Below are positions 35,198-45,023 of a stretch of DNA of 64,000 nucleotides, piece by piece. This stretch comes from Paraburkholderia elongata. GTDB taxonomy: Bacteria > Pseudomonadota > Gammaproteobacteria > Burkholderiales > Burkholderiaceae. The number at the start of each line of letters is the position of its first letter. The stretch's first letter is position 1. The stretch is taken from contig NZ_WOEZ01000199.1 in the NCBI RefSeq assembly GCF_013177735.1, forward strand, positions 1-64,000. Direction: 5' to 3'. The position numbers were made by a program, and so were the translations under genes. The notes beneath the pieces are model-generated. The model saw only the letters and a program-made list of their open reading frames with translations. It was not told the DNA's origin and made no database searches.

Positions 35198-36253
35198 GTG
35201 AAAGAGAAAACAACTCAACCTGCCAATCGGCGGCCGGTAACCATGAAACAGGTCGCCGAACTCGCCGGGGTCCACGTTTCAACGGTATCGCGCGCATTGA
35301 ATCCGGCGACGCGTTCTGTTGTCGTGCCCGAGGCCGTGGCGCGAGTCATGAGGGCCGCCAGCAAGCTCGGGTACCGGTTGGATCCCGTGGCGGCGAGTCT
35401 GCGAACCGGGCGTTCCAAACTTGTCGGCATTCTGGTTCCACAGATCGCAACGAGCGTATTTACCCCGATCCTGGCGGGCGCGACGGAGCGCCTTGCGGCG
35501 CACGGGTACTTCGCGATCGTCGGGTACGTCGACTCCGACAGCGAGGCCCAGCTGGAATTTGCACACGGCCTCATCGCGCGGCGAGTCGACGGGCTTATCC
35601 TCGCCACGGTGACACGCCACGATCCGCTGGCGTCGTTTTGCATCGAAAGAGGCGTGCCTACGGTGCTGGTGAACCGGGCGGAAGACGACGCGAGATTGTC
35701 GGCTGTCGTTTCCGATGAGCTGCTTGGCGCCCAATTGGCCGTTGACCACCTGGTGGAATTGGGGCATGTGAAGATCGGCCATATTGCCGGTCCCGCGGAC
35801 AATTCGACGGGCTTCCTGAGGCGTAAAGGTTTCGTGCAGGCACTCGCATCACACGGCCTGGACGGCAAGGGTGCGCCATGCGAGGTAGCCGAGGCCTATA
35901 GCCGGGAACACGGAGCGGAAGCCATGCGGCGCTTGCTGAGTGCACACCCGGAAGTGACGGCGATCGTCGCTGCCAACGATTCGCTTGCGCTTGGCGTGTA
36001 CGACGCGTTGCGCGAAAGTGGACTGCAATGCCCTCGCTACATGTCCGTGATCGGGCACAACGATATGCCGCTTGTGGACATGGTCGAACCGCCTTTGACG
36101 ACCATCCGCATCAGCCATGAGGAGATGGGGCGCCAGGCGGCCGATCTTCTTCAGCAGGCGATTGACGTTCGCGAGCAGGCGGTGCGTACAGTCGTGCTGC
36201 CACCCAAACTGATCGTCAGAACGTCGACCGCTGCGCCTCGCAAGGGGAAGTGA
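35198..36253 (+). CDS. LacI-family transcriptional regulator (second copy)
   Basis: A 351-residue LacI-type repressor. The helix-turn-helix MKQVAELAGVHVSTVSRALN (about 16-35) has nearly the same recognition helix as the protein at 8539, and the hinge reads ASLRTGRSKLVGIL. The effector domain contains VDGLILATVTRHDP and SVIGHNDMPLVD, again close to the first copy. GTG 35198 is chosen since the longer frame would start inside the site 7 palindrome; ATG 35243 is possible. Divergent from the aldehyde dehydrogenase operon. Confidence 0.9.
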   Translation: MKEKTTQPANRRPVTMKQVAELAGVHVSTVSRALNPATRSVVVPEAVARVMRAASKLGYRLDPVAASLRTGRSKLVGILVPQIATSVFTPILAGATERLAAHGYFAIVGYVDSDSEAQLEFAHGLIARRVDGLILATVTRHDPLASFCIERGVPTVLVNRAEDDARLSAVVSDELLGAQLAVDHLVELGHVKIGHIAGPADNSTGFLRRKGFVQALASHGLDGKGAPCEVAEAYSREHGAEAMRRLLSAHPEVTAIVAANDSLALGVYDALRESGLQCPRYMSVIGHNDMPLVDMVEPPLTTIRISHEEMGRQAADLLQQAIDVREQAVRTVVLPPKLIVRTSTAAPRKGK

Positions 36254-36263
36254 CGCGCCGGTA

Positions 36264-37181
36264 TTAACCCAGGAGGGGCGGTAATTCGTCCTTCAGGAAG
36301 TCGACCAGGGCGCGTACCGCAGGCATCATTCCGCGGCGCGTTGGGAACAGCACCGCCAATCGCCCCTCTCTCGGGCGCCACTCCGGCAGTACGACGCACA
36401 AAGTCCCCATTTCGATCTCACGCGTGCACGCATAGAGAGGCAGGCCCGCGATGCCCATTCCCGCCAACGCGGCTTCCTTCAGCGCTGCAATATTGTCGCT
36501 CTGCAGGCGGGGTTGGATAGTCCGCATGGCAACCTCGCCATTTGTGCCGGTCAGGCGCAGTACGGTCGCCGGCTCATTGATCGACGCGTAGATCAGCAGA
36601 TCGCCGTGGGGTAGCGCGTCCGGCTCACCAATCATCCCGGTTTCAGCCAGATACACGGGGCTGGCCACCAATCCCCAGCGCACCGTGCCTAGCGGGGCCT
36701 GAACCAGGCTGGCAGACTCCACTTCAACACCCAGACCACGTACCACCACATCGACATGGTCCTCGACAAGGTCAACTTGCCGGTTACTTGCCTCGATTGC
36801 CAGTCGGACCTTGGGGTAGCGCAACATGAAACGGGGCAGCAATTTGGACAGCACGATGTCTGTAATCGCGACGGACATGCTGGCCCGCACTAGCCCCGTG
36901 GGCTCGGCAGTCCGACGCCGAACCGCTTCTTCACCCGCCTGCGCTTCGGAAATCATGGCTCGACAATGCGCGTAAAGCTCCTGGCCGGCGTCGGTCAGGC
37001 TAAGTCGGCGTGAGGTTCGTTGAAGCAGTCGAACGCCGAGGGTGGCTTCCAGATCGGTGATCCGCCGGGAGAGATGGGACTTGCTTACGCCGAGCACCTC
37101 TCCTGCGGCGGTAAAACCGTGATGCTCGATCACCTGAGCAAAAAAATAGAGGTCGTTCAGGTCAAGAGATACGGGCTTCAT
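36264..37181 (-). CDS. LysR-family transcriptional regulator
   Basis: A 305-residue LysR regulator. The helix-turn-helix is LYFFAQVIEHHGFTAAGEVL, then SKSHLSRRITDLE, with the linker LLQRTSRRLSLTDAG. The effector domain follows (LVRASMSVAITDIVLSKLLP). It is divergent from the exported isochorismatase-fold gene, with inverted repeats between them, so it probably controls that gene and perhaps the pirin gene next to it. Confidence 0.92.
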   Translation of the reverse strand: MKPVSLDLNDLYFFAQVIEHHGFTAAGEVLGVSKSHLSRRITDLEATLGVRLLQRTSRRLSLTDAGQELYAHCRAMISEAQAGEEAVRRRTAEPTGLVRASMSVAITDIVLSKLLPRFMLRYPKVRLAIEASNRQVDLVEDHVDVVVRGLGVEVESASLVQAPLGTVRWGLVASPVYLAETGMIGEPDALPHGDLLIYASINEPATVLRLTGTNGEVAMRTIQPRLQSDNIAALKEAALAGMGIAGLPLYACTREIEMGTLCVVLPEWRPREGRLAVLFPTRRGMMPAVRALVDFLKDELPPLLG

Positions 37182-37212
37182 CCGACGTCCTGGTGTCCTT
37201 GGGTTGGCTTAT

Positions 37213-37238
37213 CTATCGTTTCTGGTGGGCAACGATAG
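37213..37238. promoter_or_regulatory. Probable LysR binding site
   Basis: CTATCGTT (37213-37220) and AACGATAG (37231-37238) form a perfect inverted repeat with a 10-bp spacer. A further TTATCGTTTG half-site lies at about 37256-37265. The location between divergent LysR and target genes is typical. The rest of 37182-37374 has no gene. Confidence 0.5.
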
Positions 37239-37374
37239 GTTGAGAAATACCATATTTATCGTTTGTCGTTGAGTAAATATGATTCATCTCAACCGGCGCA
37301 GATGTGCACCGGACAGTCCGGCGGGGGCGTCCATACGCCGATGCCGTATCCAAATGCCAACGGTAATAAAGACC

Positions 37375-38103
37375 ATGAAAATCCTTACTCTCCTGAAAGC
37401 TGCGGTTCTCCCTTTAGCTATCGTCGCCACATCCGCTGCTACGGTCCAGGCGGCTAGCGCGGCGCCTGCGACCAACGCGGTTGCTCCTTCGGGTGCTCCG
37501 TACTCCTTGCTGTCGCGAGACAACACGGTGCTGGTGTTGGTTGACCACCAGGTTGGCCTGTTCACCGGCGTGCGCGACATCGATGTCGGTCAGCTCAAGC
37601 ATAACGTGGTGGCCTTGGCCAAAGCCGCGAAGACGCTCGGTATCCCGGTCATTGTCACCGCTACGATGCCCGACGGCATGTGGGGCCCCACCATCCCTGA
37701 ACTGACCGCCGCGCTTCCGGGCGTGCCGGTGATCAGCCGGACCTCGATCAACGCCTGGGATGATCCGAATGTCCGGGCCGCCATCCAGAAGACTGGCCGC
37801 AAACAGATTCTGATCGCCGGCGTTTCGCTGGAAGTCTGTGCCACCTTCCCGGCGCTGACGCTCAAGGCCGCAGGCTACGACCCCCGTGTGGTGCTCGACG
37901 CGTCGGGTACGTTTAGCGATGCGAAGCGCACTGTGGGGCTGCAGCGCCTGGCGGGTGCCGGCATCCCGGTGACCGACTACGCCACGGCTGGTGTGGAAAT
38001 GCTGCATGGCAACGACGATCCGAAGGCGCAGCAAGTGTATGCCGATCTCGATATGCCATTTGCCAACCTGGTGTGGCAGTTCAAGAACGCTGCAAGCAAG
38101 TGA
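37375..38103 (+). CDS. Exported isochorismatase-fold hydrolase, YcaC type
   Basis: A 242-residue cysteine hydrolase of the isochorismatase family. The triad is suggested by Asp in LVLVDHQVGLFTG, a Lys in the middle, and Cys in GVSLEVCATFPAL. The start has a Sec signal (MKILTLLKAAVLPLAIVATS, cut near VQA-AS), unusual for this family. ATG 37375 is chosen; a longer frame is open upstream. A hairpin follows its stop. Substrate unknown; the family splits amides or vinyl ethers. Confidence 0.85.
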   Translation: MKILTLLKAAVLPLAIVATSAATVQAASAAPATNAVAPSGAPYSLLSRDNTVLVLVDHQVGLFTGVRDIDVGQLKHNVVALAKAAKTLGIPVIVTATMPDGMWGPTIPELTAALPGVPVISRTSINAWDDPNVRAAIQKTGRKQILIAGVSLEVCATFPALTLKAAGYDPRVVLDASGTFSDAKRTVGLQRLAGAGIPVTDYATAGVEMLHGNDDPKAQQVYADLDMPFANLVWQFKNAASK

Positions 38104-38121
38104 CGTAACAACCCGATTCGG

Positions 38122-38142
38122 CGAGGGCGCACAGCGTCCTCG
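38122..38142. terminator. Hairpin after the isochorismatase-fold gene
   Basis: CGAGGGCGC, loop ACA, GCGTCCTCG: a 9-bp stem with one G-T pair, 19 bp after the stop codon. Weak T-tail, so the strength is uncertain. Confidence 0.4.
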
Positions 38143-38221
38143 TTCGAACAACCTCGAAGCCGTCCGGGCCTGAGTGTCCGGATGGCCTCGGGGCTGAACT
38201 ATGGCAAGACGGAGTATCACC

Positions 38222-39112
38222 ATGGACAAGTTTGTGCGCGTGTCGCATGTCGTCGCCGGTCACGATCTGACCATTGGCGAAGCGTTTTGGGCAAAGCACT
38301 TCGAAGAGCGATCGTTCGACGGATTGATAGATCCCGTTGTCATGCTCGATCATTTTCACATGACCAGTTCGACCTTTGCGGCGCATCCGCATGCCGGAAT
38401 TTCGGCGGTGACTTACGTGTTCGAGGACGCGATAGGGGCGCATGTCAATTACGACTCGCTGGGGAACCAGGGGCCCATCAATCCGGGTGCGTTGCATTGG
38501 TTTGCCGCCGGCCGCGGGGCAGTGCACACCGAACAGCCTGAGGGCGAGGAGCAGCACGTTCACGCGCTGCAGATCTTCGTGAATCTGCCGGCCAGCAAGA
38601 AATTCAACGCGCCCTATGCCGTTCATGTGGAGCCGCATGAGATCCCGGAGTTCAAGGCTCCGGGTGTTCGTGTGCGTGTAGCTTCGGGCAGCAGCAATGG
38701 CGTGAGCGCTGCCCACTCAGCACAACTACCTGAACCATTCACGTTGTTGGACGCCTTCCTTTCACGTTCATCTGCATTCAGCCACGAGCTATTGCGCGGC
38801 TGGAGCGGGATGATTTACGCCGTCTCGGGAGCGTTACGGATCGAGGTTGGGGGCGAGGTGCGACAGCTAATGGCCGGAGAGGCATTGGGTGTGGCTTTGG
38901 ATAAGGGCGCCGCCGACAGCGCGGCAGCGATTCGGTTCTTCTCTGACGAAGGCTGCCACTTTGTCGTTCTTTCCGGTCCGGCGTTGAACGAACCGATTGC
39001 CAAACACGGGCCACTTGTCATGAACACTCGTGAGCAACTTGAAGATCGGATCAGAGCTTTCCAGAACGGCGAATTCGGACAACTCGTGATGCCGCAACCT
39101 GTCGAGCAGTGA
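38222..39112 (+). CDS. Pirin-family protein
   Basis: A 296-residue bicupin. The metal site is visible: DHFHMTSSTFAAHPHAGIS supplies two His, and GRGAVHTEQPEG supplies the HxE pair. Bacterial pirins act as quercetinases or as regulators of central enzymes; the function here is unknown. ATG 38222 with GGAG upstream is preferred to an earlier in-frame ATG. It lies 118 bp downstream of the isochorismatase-fold gene. Confidence 0.9.
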   Translation: MDKFVRVSHVVAGHDLTIGEAFWAKHFEERSFDGLIDPVVMLDHFHMTSSTFAAHPHAGISAVTYVFEDAIGAHVNYDSLGNQGPINPGALHWFAAGRGAVHTEQPEGEEQHVHALQIFVNLPASKKFNAPYAVHVEPHEIPEFKAPGVRVRVASGSSNGVSAAHSAQLPEPFTLLDAFLSRSSAFSHELLRGWSGMIYAVSGALRIEVGGEVRQLMAGEALGVALDKGAADSAAAIRFFSDEGCHFVVLSGPALNEPIAKHGPLVMNTREQLEDRIRAFQNGEFGQLVMPQPVEQ

Positions 39113-39279
39113 TCTTTCACAAGCCATTGCGTCGTGGACTGTGAGACGCCTGCCGCACACATCAAGATGTGATTCGTGTTCGGTAAGCGGAAATTGACGG
39201 TGACGGCTCCGATGCAGCGCCTATGATCAAACGCACGAAATCGCGTTGATGAAACTTAGGATCGGGAGCTTGAACAGAT

Positions 39280-40263
39280 ATGAAACTGGCGTCATTGCGT
39301 TCTGGGCGGGACGGTGAGTTGGTGGTGGTCAGTCGAGACTTGCGGCATCTCGTACGTGCGAGTTCGGTTGCACGTACTTTGCAGGCGGCGCTCGACGACT
39401 GGGAAGCGGCAGCTCCTAAGCTCGAAGCGATCTATACGGCTCTGAACGCGGGGAAAGCGCAAGGCGCCTTTCCTATCGAGTGGAGCGAAGTTGGACCGCC
39501 TCTGCCGCGTACCTATCAATACCTTGACGGCGCAGCCTATGTTAGCCACATCAAGCGCAACCGCGCTGCCCGCGGCGAGGCGCTTCCGGACGATCTGATG
39601 GAGAAGCCGCTGGTCTACCAGGGGATTTCGCATGGCTTTTTCGGCTGGAACGACGACATTCCGCTGCCGTCAGATGCGTTAGGTATCGATTTCGAAGCGG
39701 AGATCGCCGCAGTGACCGGGGACGTTCCCATGGGTGTAAGTCCGCAGGAAGCGTGTTCCTATATTCGGCTCTTCATGCTGCTCAATGACGTGTCGTTGCG
39801 CGCGCTAATTCCTGGCGAGCTGAAGCGGACTTTTGGTTTTCTGACGGGCAAGCCCGCATCGAGTCTCGGCCCAATTGCCGTGACGCCCGACGAACTTGGC
39901 GAGCTTTGGTGCGATGGGCTTGTGGGAGGGAAGATGCAGTGCTCAGTACGCGGCGAAGCGGTTGGCAGTATCGACACCGGTATAGATACGCCGTTTCACT
40001 ACGGCGATCTGATCGCCCACGTCGCTCAAACGCGGGCTTTCGAGCCAGGCACGATTGTCGGACTTGGCACCGTATCGAACGAGGATGAGTCGGTCGGGTG
40101 CGGATGCATTGGCGAGATCCGGGCGCTCGAGACATTGCGCGACGGCAAGGCATCGACACCTTTCTTCAGCTTCGGCGAGCGCGTGCGTATTGAGCATGTG
40201 GGCCACGACGGCGAATCTATTTTTGGCTATATCGACCAACGGTTCGTGCCGGCGACACGGTAA
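39280..40263 (+). CDS. Fumarylacetoacetate hydrolase-family protein
   Basis: A 327-residue FAH-fold protein. An N-terminal domain (1-70) precedes the core; the metal site is in IDFEAEIAAV (about 136-145), followed by GVSPQEACSYIRLFMLLND. The C-terminal part (VGCGCIGEIRALET, FSFGERVRIEHV) fits fumarylacetoacetases of the bacterial short type. It is 38 bp before a VOC protein gene, a pairing known from homogentisate-type ring-cleavage clusters. Confidence 0.87.
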   Translation: MKLASLRSGRDGELVVVSRDLRHLVRASSVARTLQAALDDWEAAAPKLEAIYTALNAGKAQGAFPIEWSEVGPPLPRTYQYLDGAAYVSHIKRNRAARGEALPDDLMEKPLVYQGISHGFFGWNDDIPLPSDALGIDFEAEIAAVTGDVPMGVSPQEACSYIRLFMLLNDVSLRALIPGELKRTFGFLTGKPASSLGPIAVTPDELGELWCDGLVGGKMQCSVRGEAVGSIDTGIDTPFHYGDLIAHVAQTRAFEPGTIVGLGTVSNEDESVGCGCIGEIRALETLRDGKASTPFFSFGERVRIEHVGHDGESIFGYIDQRFVPATR

Positions 40264-40301
40264 GGTTCGGCCGGGTCGCGTACCTCAAAGGAGAACACAC
40301 G

Positions 40302-40850
40302 ATGCTTTGCAAGGGTTTGCATCACGCAGCGTTTCGTTGCCGGGACGCACGTGCGACAGTCGACTTCTACACGGAAGTGCTTGGCCTGAAGTTTATCCAT
40401 GCGATGGGTGAGGATCATGTGCCCTCGACGGGCGTCTATAGCCCGCATGTTCATATCTTCTTCGAAATGGAGGACGGCGCCTGCATCGCATTCTTCGAGT
40501 TGCCCGCCGACGAGGGGGAGCCGTCAGGCAGAGATCCGGGAACACCGAACTGGGTGCAGCATTTTGCTTTTCGCGTGGCAGACAAAGAAACGGTTGACCG
40601 AGCCAGGGAATCGCTGATCGCACGGGGTATCCCGGTTGTAGGGCCGACCAACCATGACGATTTCCTGTACTCGATCTACTTCTTCGATCCGTCCGGGCAC
40701 CGCCTTGAGCTGACTGCCGTGACTGCCACGGCGGAGCAGGACGCGCAATTCCGCGAGGAGGCCATGGACGTACTGCGTCTGTGGGAAAAGACGCACGACT
40801 GGTCGCAGCGCGCGACATTGTTTGGCGGCGCGAAAGGCTATCGGCGCTAA
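40302..40850 (+). CDS. VOC-fold (glyoxalase/extradiol dioxygenase-like) protein
   Basis: A 182-residue vicinal-oxygen-chelate protein: two paired beta-alpha-beta-beta-beta modules. Ligand candidates are His in LHHAAFRCRDARATVDFY, His in VQHFAFRVADKE and Glu in SGHRLELTAV. It may be a dioxygenase, isomerase or lyase. It is preceded by AAAGGAGAA and sits directly behind the FAH-family gene, so both probably belong to one aromatic pathway. Confidence 0.83.
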   Translation: MLCKGLHHAAFRCRDARATVDFYTEVLGLKFIHAMGEDHVPSTGVYSPHVHIFFEMEDGACIAFFELPADEGEPSGRDPGTPNWVQHFAFRVADKETVDRARESLIARGIPVVGPTNHDDFLYSIYFFDPSGHRLELTAVTATAEQDAQFREEAMDVLRLWEKTHDWSQRATLFGGAKGYRR

Positions 40851-40914
40851 ACTCCGTCGTTGTCCGCGCATTGCGCTACGCTACGTCTCGATAGCATCCT
40901 GGGAAATGCAATCA

Positions 40915-42771
40915 ATGGACACAAGAGAGTTCGGACATACGTTTTCTTTCAGCCAGGACGGCGAAAGCTTCCTGCTCGACGGCGAGCCTTTCCAGATCCG
41001 CAGCGGGGAGATGCATCCCGCCCGCATCCCCGCCGAATACTGGCAGCATCGGATCCAGATGGCCAGGGCGATGGGGATGAACTGCATCGCCCTCTACGTC
41101 ATGTGGAATTACCACGAAACGAGTCCGGGCGTTTTCGATTTCCGCACAGAGAACCGCGACATCGAAGCATTCGTTCGACTGTGCCAGCAGGAGAGGATGT
41201 GGGTGTTGCTGCGGCCGGGTCCCTATATCTGCGGCGAATGGGATCTGGGCGGCATTCCGTCGTACCTGTTGAGTTATCCGGACATTCAGCTCAGGACCGA
41301 CTCCGCTAACGATCCTCGCTACATGGCGGCGGTCGCTCGCTACATCAGGGAGCTGAGCCCGCGGATCGCACCACTGCTGGTGAGTAACGGCGGACCAATC
41401 CTGATGATTCAGATCGAGAATGAATTCGGCTCGTACGCCAGCAACCCGGCTTACCTCGAAGAGATACGGCAGCTCTGGATTCGGGAGGGGGTACAGGGGC
41501 CGTTCTATACCGAAGACGGCATCAAGCAGCTTGAACAGAATCGCACGAACGTCACCGGCGGCGCGATTGCATTGAGCAATGGCGATGCAGAGCAAATCGC
41601 GGCCGTCCGGCAGGAATTTCCGGCCGTTCCGGCGATGGCCGGTGAAGTGTATCCAGGGTGGCTCACCCATTGGGGCGACGAGACTTTCAAAGGGACGGCC
41701 GCCGATATCTCCGGCACGCTAGACGCGCTCATGCAACTGAAGCTGTCGTTCAACCTCTATGTCATTCACGGCGGCACCAGCTTCGGCTTCTATGCCGGCG
41801 CAAATGTGGATGCCGATTCAGGCGAATACCAACCCGACATTACCAGCTACGATTACGCGGCACCCATTAGCGAGCAAGGCGTGGCGACGTCGAAGTACAT
41901 GAAGTACCGCGGCGTCATCGCCCGCTATCTCTCGGCTCCGCTGCCCGAACTTCCGAAACCCGTTCCGACGATCAGCCGCAAAGGCGGCCAAGCCTTGATG
42001 CCGGAACTTTGCACGTCCATTTGGGACAACCTGCCTGCCGCGCTCCCGGCCGAGCAAACTGTCGACCCACAGCCGTTCGAGTCGTACGGCCAGGCGTTTG
42101 GTTTCGCGCTGTATCGCAAGAAGCTGCAGGGCTACCGCGGTGGTGTGCTGGATATCAAGGATGTTCACGATTACGCGACCGTTTTCGTCGGCGAGCAATA
42201 CGTAGGCGGCGTGTCGAGAGCTTTCATGCCAGAGCACCGCGCGCAGCCGCTGAATGTCACGCACCACGCGCCGCTTGCATTGCCGTTCTCGCCGCCGTCG
42301 TCCCTGCCGGACAGCGACGTATCATTGGATATCCTCGTCGAGGGCATGGGGCGTGTTAACTATGGCCACGCGATGATCGACCGCAAAGGCATTCTCGAAC
42401 CGGTCACGCTGGAGGATGCCGGAGGCTCGAGCGACACGCTCACCGGCTGGGAAGTCTTTCTGTTGCCGATGGATACCGCGTTTATCGAGAACTTGCGCAC
42501 CGTCTGCGCGAACCCTCGTAAGGCCGGACTATTCTTCAAGGCGTCTCTGCCGCTGGATACGATCGGCGATACCTATCTCGACATGCGTAACTGGACCAAA
42601 GGTGTGGTCTGGGTCAACGGGCACAATCTGGGTCGCTACTGGAATATCGGTCCGCAAAAGCGCCTGTATTGTCCTGCTCCCTGGCTAAGGCTGGGTGACA
42701 ACGAGGTCATCATTTTCGATCTGCACCAGATGGAAGCGAAACCGGTAGAACTCGCGCGCACGCTATCGTAA
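40915..42771 (+). CDS. GH35 beta-galactosidase
   Basis: A 618-residue retaining glycosidase of family GH35. The acid/base is Glu170 in MIQIENEFGSY and the nucleophile is Glu244 in AGEVYPGWLTHWGD. The substrate-binding start SGEMHPARIPAEYWQHRI is conserved. A C-terminal jelly-roll region ends WVNGHNLGRYWNIGPQKRL, as in the family. No signal peptide is seen, so it is cytoplasmic. ATG 40915 is preferred, and ATG 40906 is possible. It is convergent with the GH36-like gene. Confidence 0.9.
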   Translation: MDTREFGHTFSFSQDGESFLLDGEPFQIRSGEMHPARIPAEYWQHRIQMARAMGMNCIALYVMWNYHETSPGVFDFRTENRDIEAFVRLCQQERMWVLLRPGPYICGEWDLGGIPSYLLSYPDIQLRTDSANDPRYMAAVARYIRELSPRIAPLLVSNGGPILMIQIENEFGSYASNPAYLEEIRQLWIREGVQGPFYTEDGIKQLEQNRTNVTGGAIALSNGDAEQIAAVRQEFPAVPAMAGEVYPGWLTHWGDETFKGTAADISGTLDALMQLKLSFNLYVIHGGTSFGFYAGANVDADSGEYQPDITSYDYAAPISEQGVATSKYMKYRGVIARYLSAPLPELPKPVPTISRKGGQALMPELCTSIWDNLPAALPAEQTVDPQPFESYGQAFGFALYRKKLQGYRGGVLDIKDVHDYATVFVGEQYVGGVSRAFMPEHRAQPLNVTHHAPLALPFSPPSSLPDSDVSLDILVEGMGRVNYGHAMIDRKGILEPVTLEDAGGSSDTLTGWEVFLLPMDTAFIENLRTVCANPRKAGLFFKASLPLDTIGDTYLDMRNWTKGVVWVNGHNLGRYWNIGPQKRLYCPAPWLRLGDNEVIIFDLHQMEAKPVELARTLS

Positions 42772-42816
42772 AGAAGGCACCGGAAGCCAACACGGGGAAA
42801 TCCGCGGCAGCTTCGA

Positions 42817-44814
42817 TTACCCTTCGCCACCGGCCGGTACCAGCTCCAAAGTGAGCACTTCGAAAGGCACGAGTGAAATAGTCTGCGGCTGGTCCGCGTC
42901 CAGCATCGGCGGAATATCCGAGGCATGGCCGTGCCATAAGCTGCGCGTCAGGAATTGTCCGGCCGCGCTGGCCGGCAATTCCAGTTGCCGTCGCAAATCG
43001 AGCACGAAGTTCTTCACCCGGCTGTCGGGATTGCGCAGCGTGATGATCGCCTTGACTGGCGACCATGCAGCCCAGCCGTACACTTCGAGCGCATCCGGCG
43101 CACCGCCAATCCAATGGCTGTCGCGCAGCACCTCGGCGTTTGCCCGGGCCCATCTGGCAGACTCGGCGAGAACGTCCCAGTCGCCGTCGCCGAGCAGCGA
43201 CGGCGTGATGTACAGCTCCTGCAGTTGTGCGCCGCTGCCGAAGTACGAACGCACTTCGTGAGCGAAATCCTGGCCTTGAGCGGTGTTCAACCGATCGTTG
43301 AACTGCGCGTAGATGATGCCGTGGAGCATCAGCGAGTTGAGCGGAAACAGCGGACTCCTGACTACGACATTGCGGTAAGTCTGTGCGTCACGGTAGGTAA
43401 TCCAACGTTCGCGATTGCTGCCTACGCCGGCCAGGTCGTCATCCTTGCCGCCGCGCCAGATCGAATCAGCGTAGCGTAGCCAGAACGGCGACGGATACGT
43501 GCCGACGGTGAGGTTGATGAAGGTATCGGGTCTGGCCTCGCGGATGTCCTCGATCAGCTGAATCGCCGCGTCCCAGTCGCTGCTGAAGCGGCTGCCCGGG
43601 ACCACCTTGTCGACATTGCCGGTGCCATCGAATTTGAAATGATTGATGCCGTGCTGCGTGAGCAGTTCCATCACGGCCTCATGGAAGCGTCGATAGTATT
43701 TCGGCCCGGACAGCGCGAAGCAACCATCGATGATCTCGTATCCGGTTGTGTGGCCTCGCGTCGCGCGTTCCTGCCGCGTCGAGCCATAGCCGCCCCACGG
43801 TGACAGCCACACGCCGGGCGCCGCGCCGTACCGGGCGGCGGCGTCGCGCAGCGGTACGAATCCATGCGGAAAATCCTGGCCGAAATGCCAACTGCCGCTG
43901 TAGTCGTCCCAGCCGTCATCGAACAGAAAGGAGTCGAGTTGTACGCCGCGCTTGTCGTGCAATTCGCGGCCGATGTCGTCGATGCGTTCGAGCGCTTGCT
44001 GCTGCGTGTACGGCGTGAGGTAACCGATGTCGGACCAGCAGTTGTAGTGCAGGAACGGGCGGTACGGATGCGCTCGTTCGCGTTCGAGATAGGCTGCGAA
44101 ATCGCGGCGTAGCTGGCCGTCGCGAGCCACACCCGCCACCGCCGAGAAGATACTGGTCTTGCCCTTTTCCAGTGGCAAGGCCCGCGACAGGATGAACCTG
44201 ACGGTGTCGCCGCGTACCTGGCTTTCCGACAAGGGAAGCTCGAAACCGAGGTAGACGTTGCCCGCGACCACAGGCGTTCCCTTGAATTCGCCGCCGGTTT
44301 GCGCACCGGACGCATGCGTCTCCAACAGCGAAACGGTGGCAATGTGCTCGTCCTTGCCGATCGCGGTAATCGCCACTTGCAAGCGCAAGTACTGCGAGTT
44401 TTCGCGTTGCTCCACGCTCCAATCCACCCGCAACCGATCCTGTTCGTCATCGAGGATTGCACGCACGCGTCTGCCCGCGATCCGTTCGGCCAGTCGAGAC
44501 GCCTTGGGATTTGCCGTCAGCATTTCTTCGCGCAGCGGCGCAAGGAGCTTCAGGTCGGCAATGCCCAGTGTGCGACCGTCGGCCAGCGATAGCGCAAACG
44601 GCGCGGTGACCCGCAGCGTACGCATGTGCACGCGGTCGGTCAGGACGAATTCGGCTAGATGCTGGTGCCTGACGGTCCAGTTCAACGCAATCGCCGCGTT
44701 ACCGAAGGAATGCCAGTCGCCGTTCGTCTGGAACGCGGGCATGCCCGGATGCGTGGACACAGTTTCTTTGGCGTGCATGGAAGAAGCCCAGGATGAGGCG
44801 GTTGCCTGATCCAT
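42817..44814 (-). CDS. GH36-like alpha-galactosidase-type protein
   Basis: A 665-residue protein with an N-terminal beta-sandwich (about 30-250) and a TIM-barrel. Barrel motifs include FLFDDGWDDYSGSW, GFVPLRDAAARYGA, GVWLSPWGGYGS and HFKFDGTG, whose Asp is the likely nucleophile, as in clan GH-D. No signal peptide is seen. Similar proteins are often labelled enterotoxin in databases, which the catalytic-barrel motifs do not support. With the GH35 gene it forms a galactoside-degrading pair. The linkage specificity is unknown. Confidence 0.75.
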   Translation of the reverse strand: MDQATASSWASSMHAKETVSTHPGMPAFQTNGDWHSFGNAAIALNWTVRHQHLAEFVLTDRVHMRTLRVTAPFALSLADGRTLGIADLKLLAPLREEMLTANPKASRLAERIAGRRVRAILDDEQDRLRVDWSVEQRENSQYLRLQVAITAIGKDEHIATVSLLETHASGAQTGGEFKGTPVVAGNVYLGFELPLSESQVRGDTVRFILSRALPLEKGKTSIFSAVAGVARDGQLRRDFAAYLERERAHPYRPFLHYNCWSDIGYLTPYTQQQALERIDDIGRELHDKRGVQLDSFLFDDGWDDYSGSWHFGQDFPHGFVPLRDAAARYGAAPGVWLSPWGGYGSTRQERATRGHTTGYEIIDGCFALSGPKYYRRFHEAVMELLTQHGINHFKFDGTGNVDKVVPGSRFSSDWDAAIQLIEDIREARPDTFINLTVGTYPSPFWLRYADSIWRGGKDDDLAGVGSNRERWITYRDAQTYRNVVVRSPLFPLNSLMLHGIIYAQFNDRLNTAQGQDFAHEVRSYFGSGAQLQELYITPSLLGDGDWDVLAESARWARANAEVLRDSHWIGGAPDALEVYGWAAWSPVKAIITLRNPDSRVKNFVLDLRRQLELPASAAGQFLTRSLWHGHASDIPPMLDADQPQTISLVPFEVLTLELVPAGGEG

Positions 44815-45023
44815 AGAGTACTTCAGGCGGATTCAGCAAGTGCGAGCCGACATTTGGGGCGACGCCGGTCGCACAGCGTCTGCTCGCTGCGCCGGTACGT
44901 ACGATTTTGATACTTCATCGTGCGAAACCTAAAGCACGCCCGGACGAGCCGCGACATCATGGTGACAAGCAACCCGAGGCCGCCGGCACACGTGCCTGCA
45001 TGCCTCGTCACCGGGAGAACGAG

